From the NCBI RefSeq assembly GCF_012489685.1, contig NC_080041.1, positions 23,127,802-23,191,801 of the forward strand: 64,000 bases of DNA. The letters are read 5' to 3'. The stretch is from Lotus japonicus. Its lineage: Eukaryota > Streptophyta > Magnoliopsida > Fabales > Fabaceae. Shown here piece by piece: positions 21,854 through 33,058 of the stretch (within the stretch, counting starts at the first letter, position 1; each line of letters begins with the position of its first letter). The position numbers and the translations under genes are program-made. The notes under the pieces were generated by a model that ran no database searches, had not been told where the DNA came from, and saw nothing but the letters and a program-made list of their open reading frames with translations.

Positions 21854-22093
21854 TTTAGGCTTAATTGCATTTTTGGTCCCCCACGAATGATAAATGTGCA
21901 TTTATAGTCCCAGTGAGGGGTGAGAATAGTAAAATGGGGTGCAATAAGTAACTTCTGTTAGAATTTTAACGGAGGGGACCAAAAACGCTAACAGAGACAA
22001 ACGTGTGGGACTGATTTTGCTATTTTCAAACGTTTAGGACAAAAAATGCACATTTATCATTCGTGGGGGACCAAAAATGCAATTAAGCCTAAA
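21854..22093. mobile_element. MITE with perfect 50-bp terminal inverted repeats
   Basis: The left arm (21854-21903) begins TTTAGGCTTAATTGCATTTT. The right arm (22044-22093) is its exact reverse complement over 50 bases. The 140-bp centre contains further partly inverted phrases. No transposase is encoded. I could not identify a clear target duplication, so the superfamily (Mutator-like is possible) is open. Confidence 0.85.
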
Positions 22094-22228
22094 GGTTTCA
22101 TGTTTGCAATGGTTGAAATGTGAAATAGGAAGAGAAAGGATGAGAGGTTTTGTTTCAAGTGCTTTAGTGTATATATTAAAGGTTTCATTTTTGCAATGGT
22201 TGAAATGTGAGATAGGAAGAGAAAAATA
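22092..22228. repeat. direct duplication of ~47 bp
   Basis: AAAGGTTTCATGTTTGCAAT...GGAAGAGAAA at about 22091-22137 recurs at about 22179-22226 with three or four mismatches. Confidence 0.85.
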
Positions 22229-22614
22229 GTGAAAATGACATGGAAGAAAATGTGAGGTGTGAATGAACATAAGCCGAAATTTAATATTTTGATTAAATAA
22301 TTATATAACTTTTCTTTAGAACATAAAAAAGAAAAAGAAAATCAGGATATAGATTTAAAATGGAAATCATAACTAAACTTACAATAGAAATCTAGAGAAA
22401 AAAAACTTACAACAGATCGATCTAGAATTGAAACTAAAATAAAGACTAATACAGGTGGGAGTTGATTTTGGTCACAATGAGTATGTTTGGTTTAATTTAA
22501 CTCAAATCCTTCAAAGTTTTTATTTTCACATCTATATATCTATATATAACAATATTAGATAGTTAATAGTTAATAGTAATTTTTTATACTTCTTTCTAAT
22601 TGTAAAACTTTCTA

Positions 22615-22652
<38 letters not shown>

Positions 22653-22846
22653 TTCAAATTAATTTAATAATAATTATTTAATTTCTGATAATTTAAATTA
22701 AATTTTAATTATTAATTACTACATGAGGGAAATTTTTAAGTAATATAATAGTAATTGAAATTGACTAACTTTACATTAATAACAATATTAGATAGTTAAT
22801 AGTAATTTTTTATGTACTTCTTTCTAATTGTAAAACTTTCTAAGTC

Positions 22847-22878
<32 letters not shown>

Positions 22879-23441
22879 TTCAAATTAATTTAATAATAAT
22901 TATTGAATTTTAAAAAATAACAAATAAAACTGATTACTATTTTTACACAACCTGCTAAAATGTAAAAGTTACTTTGAACATTTGTATTAGCATTTTCCTT
23001 TGTATTAAATAAATTAAATTAAAATATATATTAAAAATGAATAAATTTGTTTAAGTCATTAGCTATTCAACTACCTACTAAAATGTATAACTCAATTGAA
23101 ATTTTATTATAAATACACCAGAAAACAAAAACAAAAATTTATTTGTACTTTTTTTAGAAAGCAAAAGAGTGTATTATTCACAGCTTTGAAAAACAAAGCT
23201 AAAAAGGAGACAAAACAAGCAAGGGGGTGATTAGTAGAAACAAAAAGCTAATCACCCCTCCAACAAGTACGATCTCCAGACGAAAGCAAACTAAAAACTT
23301 TACAACATCCAAAGACCCTAAACCCAACCAAAAATAAAAGAACAAAAGCTACATACCAGAAAGACTCAAAGACCAAAAGAAAGGATAAAGCACCCGACTC
23401 CGATCAGAAACACCAAACTACCAATCACCACCCCTAAGGAG

Positions 23442-24652
23442 TATAAAAATGCTAGAGCGTTTGGCTGGCGTGTGTTCCTCAACCGCATCCAAACCAAAGT
23501 TAACTTAATTCGAAGGAATATCCCCATACAAAATTCAGCTTGCACTTGGTGTGGAACTATGGAAGAAACCACTTCTCATCTACTGTTCCACTGTTCTTTC
23601 GCATGGAGGGTATGGTGCTTAATTTTGAATTGGCTGGGTATTTATATTGTACTCCCATGTGATCAAAAGGATCATTTTCTTCAATTTACTGGTAGCTGGT
23701 TATTGCCTAAGAGGAATGGTTTAGCAACTATATGGCTGGCTGTCATTTGGCAGCTCTGGATTGCTAGAAATGGTTCTGTTTTCAGGGAGGAGGAAGCGGA
23801 GGTAGCAAGGTTATTTGAGGAAGCTAAGGTTAAATCATGGTGCTGGCTCCGTGCAAGAAATAAAGCCTTCATCCATAGCATTTCTGAGTGGCATAATCAC
23901 CCTCTTGATTGCCTAAAAGATATGTGATGTGGAGATGCTTGGAAATTTTGTGACTCATTTAACTAATAGTTCTCTGTTTCTTGCTGTTTAATTGGTTAAT
24001 TGGCAGGATTGAATTTGCTGGTACCTCTTTGTAATGCTGCTGCTTTGGCGTTGGATTTGATATTGAGCTTTGGATGATTTGGTGCTTTGGATTTATACTG
24101 CGTTTGGGTATATTACTAGTGGGCAGAGCTATTCTTTTCAACCAATTTTGAAGGTTCTTTGAAGGCCTAGTATCAGTTATTTATTGTTGCAGTGGTCAAA
24201 CTGAATATGAAACTATGGATAGTTTTAATTGACTTTGGTTGAGTTGGTATTTTTGGGTGGAAAGTGCTCTATTCCGGTTCACAAAAGCTAGCGGAGGAAT
24301 TGGAATGCTTTGTTGGTACTTAAGCTCTGTTCTGAGGAAAGAGTGGGTTTGGGGTGGGAACTTAGAATGTTTTGTAAACTTCCTTGAAAATTTTCCCTTG
24401 TCTTTCTAAAGTTGGCACTCTTTTTCCTTATTAGGTTTTCCCAAGGGGGTTTTATCCTAGTAAGGTTTTAATGAGGCCGGCTTTGTTAAGTCTATTTTCA
24501 TTGAAGTATTAGGTGGGTAGGTCCGGTCTGGTTAGGTTTCATCAATGTTTTCGTCTCTATTATGTTCTTCTCTTCTTTTTTTTCTGTATTGGGTTGAAGT
24601 ACCCCTTATACTTCTATTCAATATAATTTCTATTGCCTATCAAAAAAAAAAC
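23442..24652 (+). mobile_element. 5'-truncated L1-type LINE with zf-RVT domain
   Basis: Flanked by CCCCTAAGGAG at 23431-23441 and 24653-24663 and ending in an A10 tract (24642-24651), so it is a target-primed insertion. It keeps only the C-terminal end of ORF2 and about 720 bp of 3' UTR. Confidence 0.85.
23444..23927 (+). pseudogene. LINE ORF2 C-terminus, reverse-transcriptase zinc-binding domain
   Basis: The frame opens at the truncation point and ends at TGA 23925-23927. RAFGWRVFLNRIQTKVNLIR, CTWCGTMEETTSHLLFHC and FAWRVWCLILNWLG form the zinc-binding zf-RVT domain found after the reverse transcriptase of plant LINEs; the CxxC..HxxxxC residues are present. Endonuclease and RT are lost by 5' truncation, so it is dead. 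The downstream RNase H domain of some plant LINEs is absent. Confidence 0.85.
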
Positions 24653-26091
24653 CCCCTAAGGAGGCCTACACGCTTGAATCTGGGCCGTAATTTGATTCAA
24701 AGCAAATTCATATGTACAATCATACCTAATTCCTTTGTATTATTACATTAACATAAACTAAAAACTTATCAATATAATTTTCAAATCAATTATTTATTCA
24801 ACTACCAACTAATTTTCATGTTTGTTGTGTAAGGTAAAATAGAACATGACAAAAGACTCATGAAACATAACACTTTAGTTCTCTAAAAAAGAGTGAAAAA
24901 AAAATGAAAAAAGACACTCTAATAAAGAAAAACTATTCTTTTATTTGAGGTAAGAAGGTTTATACGAGTTAATATAATGATCTAATAAAATATTTAATTA
25001 GATACAAAATATATTTTTTAAATATATTATTCATAGTCATTTATTTTTAAATTTAATTATCATAAAAAAATTTATTAAATACATTAAGCAGTAAATCCTC
25101 CCGCCTTTGGATTAAAATAAAGGAAGCAATAGCAAATTTCTTTGTAATTAATATATTAAATAATAAAATTAAAAACTGAAAAAATCGTATTATCAAAAGT
25201 AATTCAACTACCTAAATTGAATAATAATATTCATAAACATAAAAATTGACTTGAATTTTGCATTAGGAAAAAATAATTAAAATTAAACTTGATTAATGGC
25301 AAAATAATGTTATCAATAAATAATTTAGATAAAATTGTTTAAATTTAAAAATGGCGCTATAAGGTATTTCTTACTTATCTATTTCTGTTTTTTTTTCCTG
25401 TTGCTATTATACTCACTTGAGAGAGCTTTGTTCTCAAGACATCTTTTATTCAACGTATGTGTGTTTTATTTAAAGAAGCAACCACATTATAATTTTATGA
25501 TTATATTATATATCAGTAAAAGCGATTTTGAGCAAGGTTAATAGAGAAAAAAGTTATGACCAAAGCTGAATAAATATAAATTTACTACAATAATACTTAA
25601 TCAATTTCATTTATATCTTATTATAGTTGAAAAGATGAAATTGCTTTATTTTTCTTGATTTTAACATGTGTAAACGTGTTTGGGAAATTGTGATTGCCCT
25701 TCCTAAAAAATGACTTTCTCGGTAAAAAGTACATAAATGGTAAAACAACTTTGTTGATGGCATTAAAAACTTATTTCTTAATTTTTTTCAATGGACAGTA
25801 TTATTTTTCACATTATTAAATAAATAAATTTTTAAAATGATTCAATGTTGATTATTAAATATTAACTATTAAACTTTAGTAATATTAATTATTTACAAAG
25901 AGAACTCCAATACTATTATTGAAAAGTATTTTTTTTTAAATTATTGAAATGTTGAACACAAATATTTTTATTATTTATTTTAAAATAAAAACTATTTTAA
26001 TGTTAATGTAATAATTTAAACTATAATTATTGTTAATTAATGTTAAAAATGTTGTGAGCGAACCCGTGCAACGCACGGGTATAATATCTAG

Positions 26092-27451
26092 TATATATAT
26101 GTAAAGGAGACTTGAGATTTTGCACTCCTTTACATTAAATGCATTAAATAATAAAAACTTCCTTTGTATTAATACCTGTACTAATACTTTCAAAAGAAAA
26201 TACATTTAATAATAAAATAAAAAACTTCATAAAATTTCTTAAGTCAAAAATCTATTCAACTACCTACTAAAATGTAAAAATCACTTTAAACCTTTTCATT
26301 AGCATTTTCCTTTGTATAAATTAAATTAAAATATTAAAAATGAATAAAATTGCCTAAGTCACTTGAAAATTTGTTATAAATATATCAAAAAATAAAAAAA
26401 AAAATCCTTTGTATTATATAAATTAAACTAATAATGAATCAATAAAATTTACAAAGCATTAAGTTAATCAACTACCAACTAAATTTCATGTTAAAACTAT
26501 TTATCACAACATGAGGAGAATTTTTAAATAATAATAATAATAAATAAAATGAAATAAACAATAAAAAATTATCCTTTGTGATAAATATATTAAATAAAAA
26601 ATAAATAATAAAAACTGAAAAAATTGAATTTTCTAAAACGACTCACCTGCTTTTATTAAATAATGATATTTAAAAACTTAAAACTTGACTTTACTTTTGC
26701 ATCAATGAAAAATATTAAGAATTAAAATTAATCAATCATCAAATAATATTTATTAATAAATAATTTCGATTACGATTTTTAAAATTTGAAATTCTGTTAT
26801 AGGGTATTTACTATTAAATATAATATATGTGTGTATTATGTAACAAAAATATATTTAAATATACTTTAATTTATATTCATTATATATTAGTCAAAATGAC
26901 TTGAGGAAGCATAACAGAGGAAATAATTATTACAAAAGTTAAAAAATTTGAATTTACTAAATAATGTTTACTCTATTAAATTTAGAACTTTTTATTATTG
27001 AAAAAGTTGAAATTAAATTATTTATTTTAGTCTTAACAAGTGTATAACTATTTGGAAAATTGTGGCTATCTCTTCTGAAAAATGACTTTCCAGGTATAAA
27101 CTATAAATTGTGAAAATATACTATTAAAACTAATATGATGATATTAAAAAATTATTACGTAATTCAAAATATTTAAAATTAACTGTATGATTTTTCCTAT
27201 TACTAAATAAATTATTAATTTTTTAAAATCACATTATTACTAATTATTAAATATTAATTATTAAATTTAGTAATATTTATATTAATTATTTGCAAAAGAA
27301 ATTGTAAAACTATTTATTAAAATGTCTTAACACAATTTTTTTATTTTATATTTTAAAATTAATCTAATTTTGATTGAACATGTAATAACATTTAGATAAT
27401 GTTAATAAATATTGTAAATGAACCCGTGCAACGCACGGATATCATATCTAG
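26092..27451 (+). mobile_element. Helitron (copy 2)
   Basis: Ends with hairpin CCCGTGC-AAC-GCACGG (27423-27438) and CTAG (27448-27451) followed by T. It begins at or just inside the end of copy 1 (TCTAGTATATATATG at 26087 is the alternative start). About 1.36 kb, AT-rich and non-coding, homologous to copy 1 over most of its length. Confidence 0.75.
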
Positions 27452-28186
27452 TTTTATTGTATTTGGGAAATGAGATATTGCGAAGTAAAATAAATGGACT
27501 TTCAATTTAAACCAAATATTGAAACATTTTCTATATATCAGAAACTAATTTGGTCTAATAGTTTCCCTAAGTCTACTTGGTTATTGATGCATTAGAGCCT
27601 TAGTCAAAGCTAATTCTACCAAAAGACTTTTGAAAATAAAAAGAGCATCAGAGTTTTGGGGGTGAGGCTTTGATTCAAGATGATTTGGGGTTATTTTTTG
27701 TGTGCTTGTAGTGTAAAAGTTTTTTTTTTTAATGTCTAGTTGCATATAAAAACACTGTTATATCTGTAATAGATAATCACGTTATTTAATTTTTTGTGTT
27801 AAATTAATTTTGTAATTTTAATAAGAGTCTAATAAAGATCAAATGTCTTCTCAAGAATATAGGTTCTACGAGTTCGAACTCTCAATAACTTAGGGTTCAA
27901 CAATAATTTTTTACCATTGAAAGTTGAAACCAGCAGTCATTATATACACCTAATTAGGCTTATTTTAATGGTAATCTCAATAAGTTATTGTTTATTTAGG
28001 GTTTAGATAAGCATTTTTTTTAAGATTACATACTGAGTGGGAGTAATATGTAATCATGTTATTTAATTAGTTATTCACTTCAATTTTCATTAACCAATCT
28101 ACGTTATTTTTTTAGTACCCGAATCAATATTATGAAAATGGCAAAGTATTAACACAATAGCATAATTTCTACTTAATTTTTTGTAG
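27452..28186. other. no gene seen; flank/intron of subtilase remnant
   Basis: AT-rich. The last 20 bases (CTACTTAATTTTTTGTAG) are the intron end that precedes the first subtilase exon and also precedes the repeated copies downstream. The N-terminal exons of the subtilase (Asp and His of the triad) are not here. Confidence 0.5.
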
Positions 28187-28373
28187 CATGCTTTGCAAGA
28201 GGGGATCTCTTGTTTCAAAGAAGGCACGTGGGAAAATGTTGTTTTGTCATCTTGGCCGTGACAGTCATAAAGATATTTCCAAGTATGCAAAGGCTTTGGA
28301 ATGGGCTCGTGTTGGAGCATTGGGTTTAATTTTGGGTCGGGCCAAAAATTTAATGATTTTTAGTTTTGGTGAC

Positions 28374-29704
28374 TGTTGGTCGATTCGCAAGTGTACGAAT
28401 ACCTCCGGGTTTTAAAATATCGAACCACAGGGATTGTGAGTGAGAATTGTTGATTTAAGCCTAAAGTTTGCAAGTTCTTAAAGCAGTAAATTTCAAAGAT
28501 TGGTTTTGGTTGATTGTGACAAAAGTTTTGCAAAAGAGCAATGATGAATAAGTTGTGAAAAACAAATGATGGAAAATTGCCTTGGGTTTTTGATCATCTA
28601 ATCCATTTTAGTCCACCTATCCTATGCATGTGAAACCTTGATTCAACTCTTGTTGTAAAAGCCTATGTACTTACTAGTTGATTCCTCACAAAAGTAATTC
28701 TCTCAAATTGAAAGTTAAGCCCAATTCCTTGTGTACTTAAACATTCATAAGAGGTATAATATCATGTATAATCAGGCCAACAAGACCCTACCCTCACTCT
28801 ATTCCTAGAAGCAAGCATAGAAGGACCTATTCCAATTCATGTCCCTAAATCATAACAAATTTCCATTTGATTATAATCTAGCCTATAGCAAAGGTGCACC
28901 AAAGCTAAACATGCAATAAGGAATTGAAATACAAGATTGAATCAAGACTCATGCATAGAGATAGGATTTAACAAACTAAAATTTCATAGAATCTCTTAAC
29001 CCAAAGCAAAAAGAGAACTAGCCACTCATGGCTAGTGAATTCATGAAGAAAATGTAAATAAAACCTGAGAAAAAGTACAAGTTGGAAGCCTCCCTTGGCC
29101 CCAAAGTTCTCCTCAGCTCTCAAACTTGATAAAAAATGAGTAAAATGTCCAAATGTATCAAAGAAATTGGCCTAAGCCTTATTTATAGGCAAATTACACG
29201 AAGTTGGGCGCTCAGGCGCCAATTCAGAGCGCCTGAGCGCCAATTGCATGTTGAAAAACATGCCTCTGGACCCTATTGGCGCCTAGGCGCCCACTCCCAG
29301 CGCCTAGGCGCTTAAGCTCGCCTGAAAAGGACTTTTTGGCTTCTGAAACTCCTCTTTTCAATCCTCTTTAAGTTCTTCATCAATTCCATGCTTCTTGGCC
29401 TTCTTTCTCCTTCAGTTTCTGCACTCCAAACCTAACCAACAAGACAAGGAAGATTCTAGAAGCTCCAAGAGCTCATTAGCACAAGAGGTCCTTCATAAAA
29501 CACAACAAAACCATGCAAGTCCTAAACTTTACTTAAAATGCAAGAAAACTACCTATAAAACTACTAAATTACCAAAACAAAATAAAGACTAAGGAAAAGA
29601 ATAAAAATGCATGAGAATGCATTAAACACTACATGAGACTCAACAAAAAGACTCAAAACAAATAAAGAAATGACCCTAAAAACACTACTAAAACAGGGTC
29701 ATCA
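28374..29704 (-). repeat. 3' LTR of Athila-like element (1331 bp)
   Basis: Begins TGTTGGTCGATTCGCAAG and ends GGGTCATCA on plus. A TATA box on the minus strand (CTATAAATAAGG) is at about 29178-29189, with a cluster of GGCGCC/GCGCC palindromes at 29204-29316 just upstream of it in the transcription direction. Confidence 0.95.
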
Positions 29705-30898
29705 CACCACTATATTCAACGACAGCTCGCCCTCGAGCGTAAATAACACTCGCTTGCCCTCAAGCGCAAGAAATGCTCCCACACAAGTGCTCTCAACAAG
29801 GAATACTTCACAAAAACAGGGGGACAAAGTAATCACAACTAGTTCCAAGAGAAAGACCCAACAACCTACTTCATGCATCTTTTGAAAAGAGAAGAGTGTA
29901 GAGTCCGTTCATGAGAAGCATTTAGATCTACAAATCCTAGGATGAGATGTTCATTTAGTGCACTGAGCACACAAGCAAGTTCATAGGTCCTGAATGTCAT
30001 TCACTCAATAGCAACAAAGATTAAGCATGCAAATATTCAAAGAGACTTTTAAAAGGGTTGAAACATTGGCTTGGCGAAACATGATGGTGGTTGGTCCCTA
30101 AGGGAATTCTAGGCTTTCAAGCACATTGAGTGTGGTCCTCTTCTAATAACCCCGGAGCTTACAACACACTTTTTTTACAAGTCTCTTGCACCCATCTTTA
30201 CAAAAAAAATTTCTTTTTTCCAACTCCAACTTTTGGTTAGGAGTTCTTTTTCTTTCCCTTTTTTTTCACTGATTTTTCTTTTTGGGGCAAGAGACTATTT
30301 CTCATTTTTCCAACTCCATACAACACAACAAGGACCATCACTCCCCACTATTCCAACTAAACATCCGTCCCAAAAACTTGGCTACAACAAATTCTCCAAT
30401 AAGGCTCAAATGGGACAACTAAGGACAATGTTCAAACAACAAATTCAGAATCTCAAGAAATCCTACAAGTCTCAAGAATAAAGCAAGAATCACTAAGCAT
30501 GCTATGAGTAAAATCAACGCAGAACCAAGAATTGCAAGTGAGTCAGGATCCTCCAGAGAATTTTTATGGTGAAGGGTCAAAGATAGACCCTTAATGGACT
30601 CACACCGACTCCTTTCTCAAGAGACACTCGGAAGACCGAAGTCTCCTCCTCTCTTCCTCAACATGCAATCACTCATCCCAAAAAACAACAACAAGTATTC
30701 ACAAAAGCATTTTCAAAAACAGCACAAGTAGGGAAGCAAATCTTTAGCTAAAAGCGCGTGAGTATAGGGAAGTAAAGACCCAAAAATAAAAACAAAACCA
30801 GCTAAAACAATGCATGATCAAAAGAAAACAAAATCTACTAATTGAAAATAGGCTAAAAATGCATGACCTAAACTAAGAGTAGAGATACCTCAACATAG
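29705..30898. other. non-coding 3' interior of Athila-like element
   Basis: No domain seen. Next to the LTR the minus strand has GCTTGAGGGCAAGCG and a related CGAGGGCGAGC, short phrases that recur near the 3' LTR of plant Athila-type elements, but no clear polypurine tract directly at 29705. Confidence 0.6.
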
Positions 30899-31178
30899 TC
30901 ACTCCATGGGGTCATGGTCACCCCTTCCATCGCCATAATCCGGATGAACACCGGCATCATGCATCAAGCTCAAGTCTATCATCCCCTGCTCCAAGGTATT
31001 AAAATCCAAGGGCCCATTGTACCTGGGGTCTGATGTGCTACCTCCCCTCCAATGGAGGTCAAGATCCCTGTGTAGGCGATCTTGCCTCAAAAACATCCGC
31101 CCGAAAGCGGCCTCCATCCAAGCAGGAGAAGGGTCAGCACATGGTGGAGTAACCACCTCATTCACCACCTCAACATTT

Positions 31179-31210
<32 letters not shown>

Positions 31211-32145
31211 TTCATCTTCTTCCGCTGGCTCCTCAGGATCCTCTTCATCCTCTTGAGGCATCCTCGCCGTCCACTCTTTATAAAGCTGAGCGATCCTCTC
31301 CTTACTGAGCAGAGGTGCCACTGGCAACCTCTTTTCAATAACATGGACTGGCCTCCTAGCTCTGTCCCTCACCGCATGAATCAAAGAGCAAATCAAGTGA
31401 GGAAGATGGGTCGATGCTTGTCTTTACTCCTGTTGTAGAGGGAATAAATCCGATCAGCAATGATGGTGGCCACGTCCATAGGATGACCTCTCACGATGCA
31501 GTAGATGGCAACCAATGTAACCTCTCTAACTTCAGATTTGTTAGAGCTAGGAATGAGGGAATCCTGCAAAAATTCAGCCCAAACTCTAGTCAGCGGTGTC
31601 ATATCCTTCCTTCTCACAAAAATGATCTCATCTTCAACTGCTTCCCAGTCCCGCCCAGGCCTAACAATCACTGCCTTCATGTCCTCCAAGATCTCCGGTG
31701 ACTTCTCCTCTAAGAGCTCATGATAAGTGGCCTTCTCAGGGAAAAACTCCTTCTCTTGGTCCTCCGTGAGGAGACCAAGATGCCTGCGAATGACTACTGG
31801 ATTGTAATCAATCACATCTCCCCTGAACCAAGATGAGTTCACCGGCTGTCACAGTAGGTGTTCGCGTAGAACTCCCTAACCATGACCTCACAAGCAAACG
31901 GAATGGGGTTGACCCAATTCTACCACCTCCTAATTTCCATGGCTTCCTGCATGCCCAAGAGGTCTCTCCTTCCCTCCCGTTACAAAACTCCCCGCTCCTT
32001 CACACACTCCTTGTGTGCTAGCTAGGTGAGCTCGGTAAAACTCCTCCTTAATCGCTGATAGGAAGCGGGAGCGGTCAAAACTCCGGGAGGTGGAGGAAGA
32101 AGTTGCAGCTCTTGTGTTGGTTCTTGCTCTTTTTACAGGCATCTG
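30899..32145 (-). pseudogene. 'putative plant transposon protein' ORF in env position
   Basis: Starts MPVKRARTNTRA near 32139 and is broken by a frameshift near 31990, a stop near 31938 and another frameshift near 31850. It then runs through VREFYANTY, WFRGDVIDYNP, MTPLTRVWAEFLQDSLIP and VAIYCIVRGHPMDVATIIAD, typical of the plant 'putative plant transposon protein' domain. After another frame change at about 31395, the C-terminal part has an acidic run of Glu coded by the GAA/GAG repeat at 31177-31215, then a tail ending DGRGDHDPME. Its function is unknown. It sits downstream of gag-protease where an env-like ORF lies in Athila elements. Confidence 0.7.
31177..31215. repeat. (TTC)n microsatellite coding for poly-Glu
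   Basis: About 12 TTC units (plus), one CTC/ATC interruption. Read on minus it encodes the acidic stretch of the env-position ORF. Confidence 0.9.
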
Positions 32146-33058
32146 CAAAATTGTTAGCCCATACACAAGCCACAAATGTTAGAAATGTTAGTTCGAAAAT
32201 AAAAAGAAAAGAAAGAAGAAACTTTGTACAAAAACAAAAATAGAACAACCTAAGAGCACCCAACAAGTTTCTTAGTGATTTTGGCAAAGAGAGAAAAACT
32301 ACCACAAGCACTTGCCAAAAATCGACTAAGAGAACCCATTGAGGCATTCTATCAAACATCTTATAAGCAAAAGCTAAACCAAACTAATCCACAAAATCCT
32401 AACTACCCATTCCTCACAAATTCACTACCCCTTTCTAATTAAGCACAAAACCAACCCATAAAGAACAAATACAACCCAAACCCAACTTGCACTAACACAA
32501 ATTCACTCACCCTTACCCAAAAGAAGCATGCATTGCAAAACTAATGAACCAAAATGAAGGAAAGTGGAAAATGGAACTTACCTTGACTTGAGAGTGAGTG
32601 GGTGCAAGTGGAATAGACTTGATGCAATGCAGAACTTTGAAGCAAAAGGAAGAGCTAATGTGTGTGCAAGTGAGAAATGAGAAGTAGCAATGGGGTATGA
32701 AGAGAGTGGGGTGCGTTTTTATGAGAGAAATGAGAGTTAAGAGTGGGAAAATGAAAGGTTGGGGTTTTAAAACCCAAAATCTGGCAGAAAAAACGTATAA
32801 GAGCGCTCAAGCGCTCATAGGGAACGCTCAGGCGCTCATGCCAGATACAGAGGCAGTGCCTCTGCCACTAATTGGCGCCTAGGCGCTCAACCCAGTTTTT
32901 TCCACAAAATTTTTTCTCTTTTTCTTCTTTTTTTTTTTTGAAATTAAATACCAAAATGCTACAAAATTAAAAGATAGAAAATAATAAAATAAAAAGAATG
33001 GGTTGTCTCCCATTTAGCCCTAGGTTATAGTCCTAGGTGGACTCTCCTTCCGATGGTG
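32146..33058 (-). promoter_or_regulatory. internal promoter-like region of Athila-like element
   Basis: In minus-strand order: a purine run (32940-32905 as T/C on plus), a cluster of GCGCC/GGCGCC palindromes (32895-32801) like those upstream of the LTR TATA box, a TATA-like CATAAAAACG near 32714-32722, then the ATG of the env-position ORF. This could drive that ORF separately. It is inference from motif resemblance only. Confidence 0.4.

Larger units (their letters stand above)
23148..24727 (-). mobile_element. LINE 3' fragment (minus), split by a second LINE
   Basis: A T-run at about 23149 followed by AGAAAGCAAAAGAGTGTATT looks like the reverse complement of a LINE tail. The sequence runs to 23441 and resumes at 24664 after the nested LINE. 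It interrupts Helitron copy 1, whose homology to copy 2 stops at about 23147 and resumes at about 24728. I see no protein domain in it. Confidence 0.45.
22535..26091 (+). mobile_element. Helitron (copy 1), invaded by LINEs
   Basis: The 3' end is well defined: hairpin CCCGTGC-AAC-GCACGGG (26063-26079) then CTAG (26088-26091) followed by T. The left end is uncertain; TCTATATATC at 22535 after an A is a candidate. The interior matches copy 2: ATTCAACTACCTACTAAAATG occurs at about 23068 and 26251, and CAACTACCAACTAA at about 24799 and 26470. The match is interrupted at about 23148-24727 by LINE sequence. No Rep/helicase ORF is visible, so this is non-autonomous. Inside, a ~130-bp AT-rich segment is directly repeated (about 22555-22690 and 22785-22920). 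Confidence 0.7.

Noticed and set aside
21160..21890. Long open frames rich in Pro/His/Thr or Val/Gly/Asp on both strands
   Set aside because: Produced by the GGT/GGC trinucleotide tract; no domain, no start or splice context.
27860..27895. GAGTTCGAACTC resembling a tRNA/SINE B box
   Set aside because: No A box at proper spacing and no cloverleaf or poly-A tail seen; too weak for a SINE or tRNA call.
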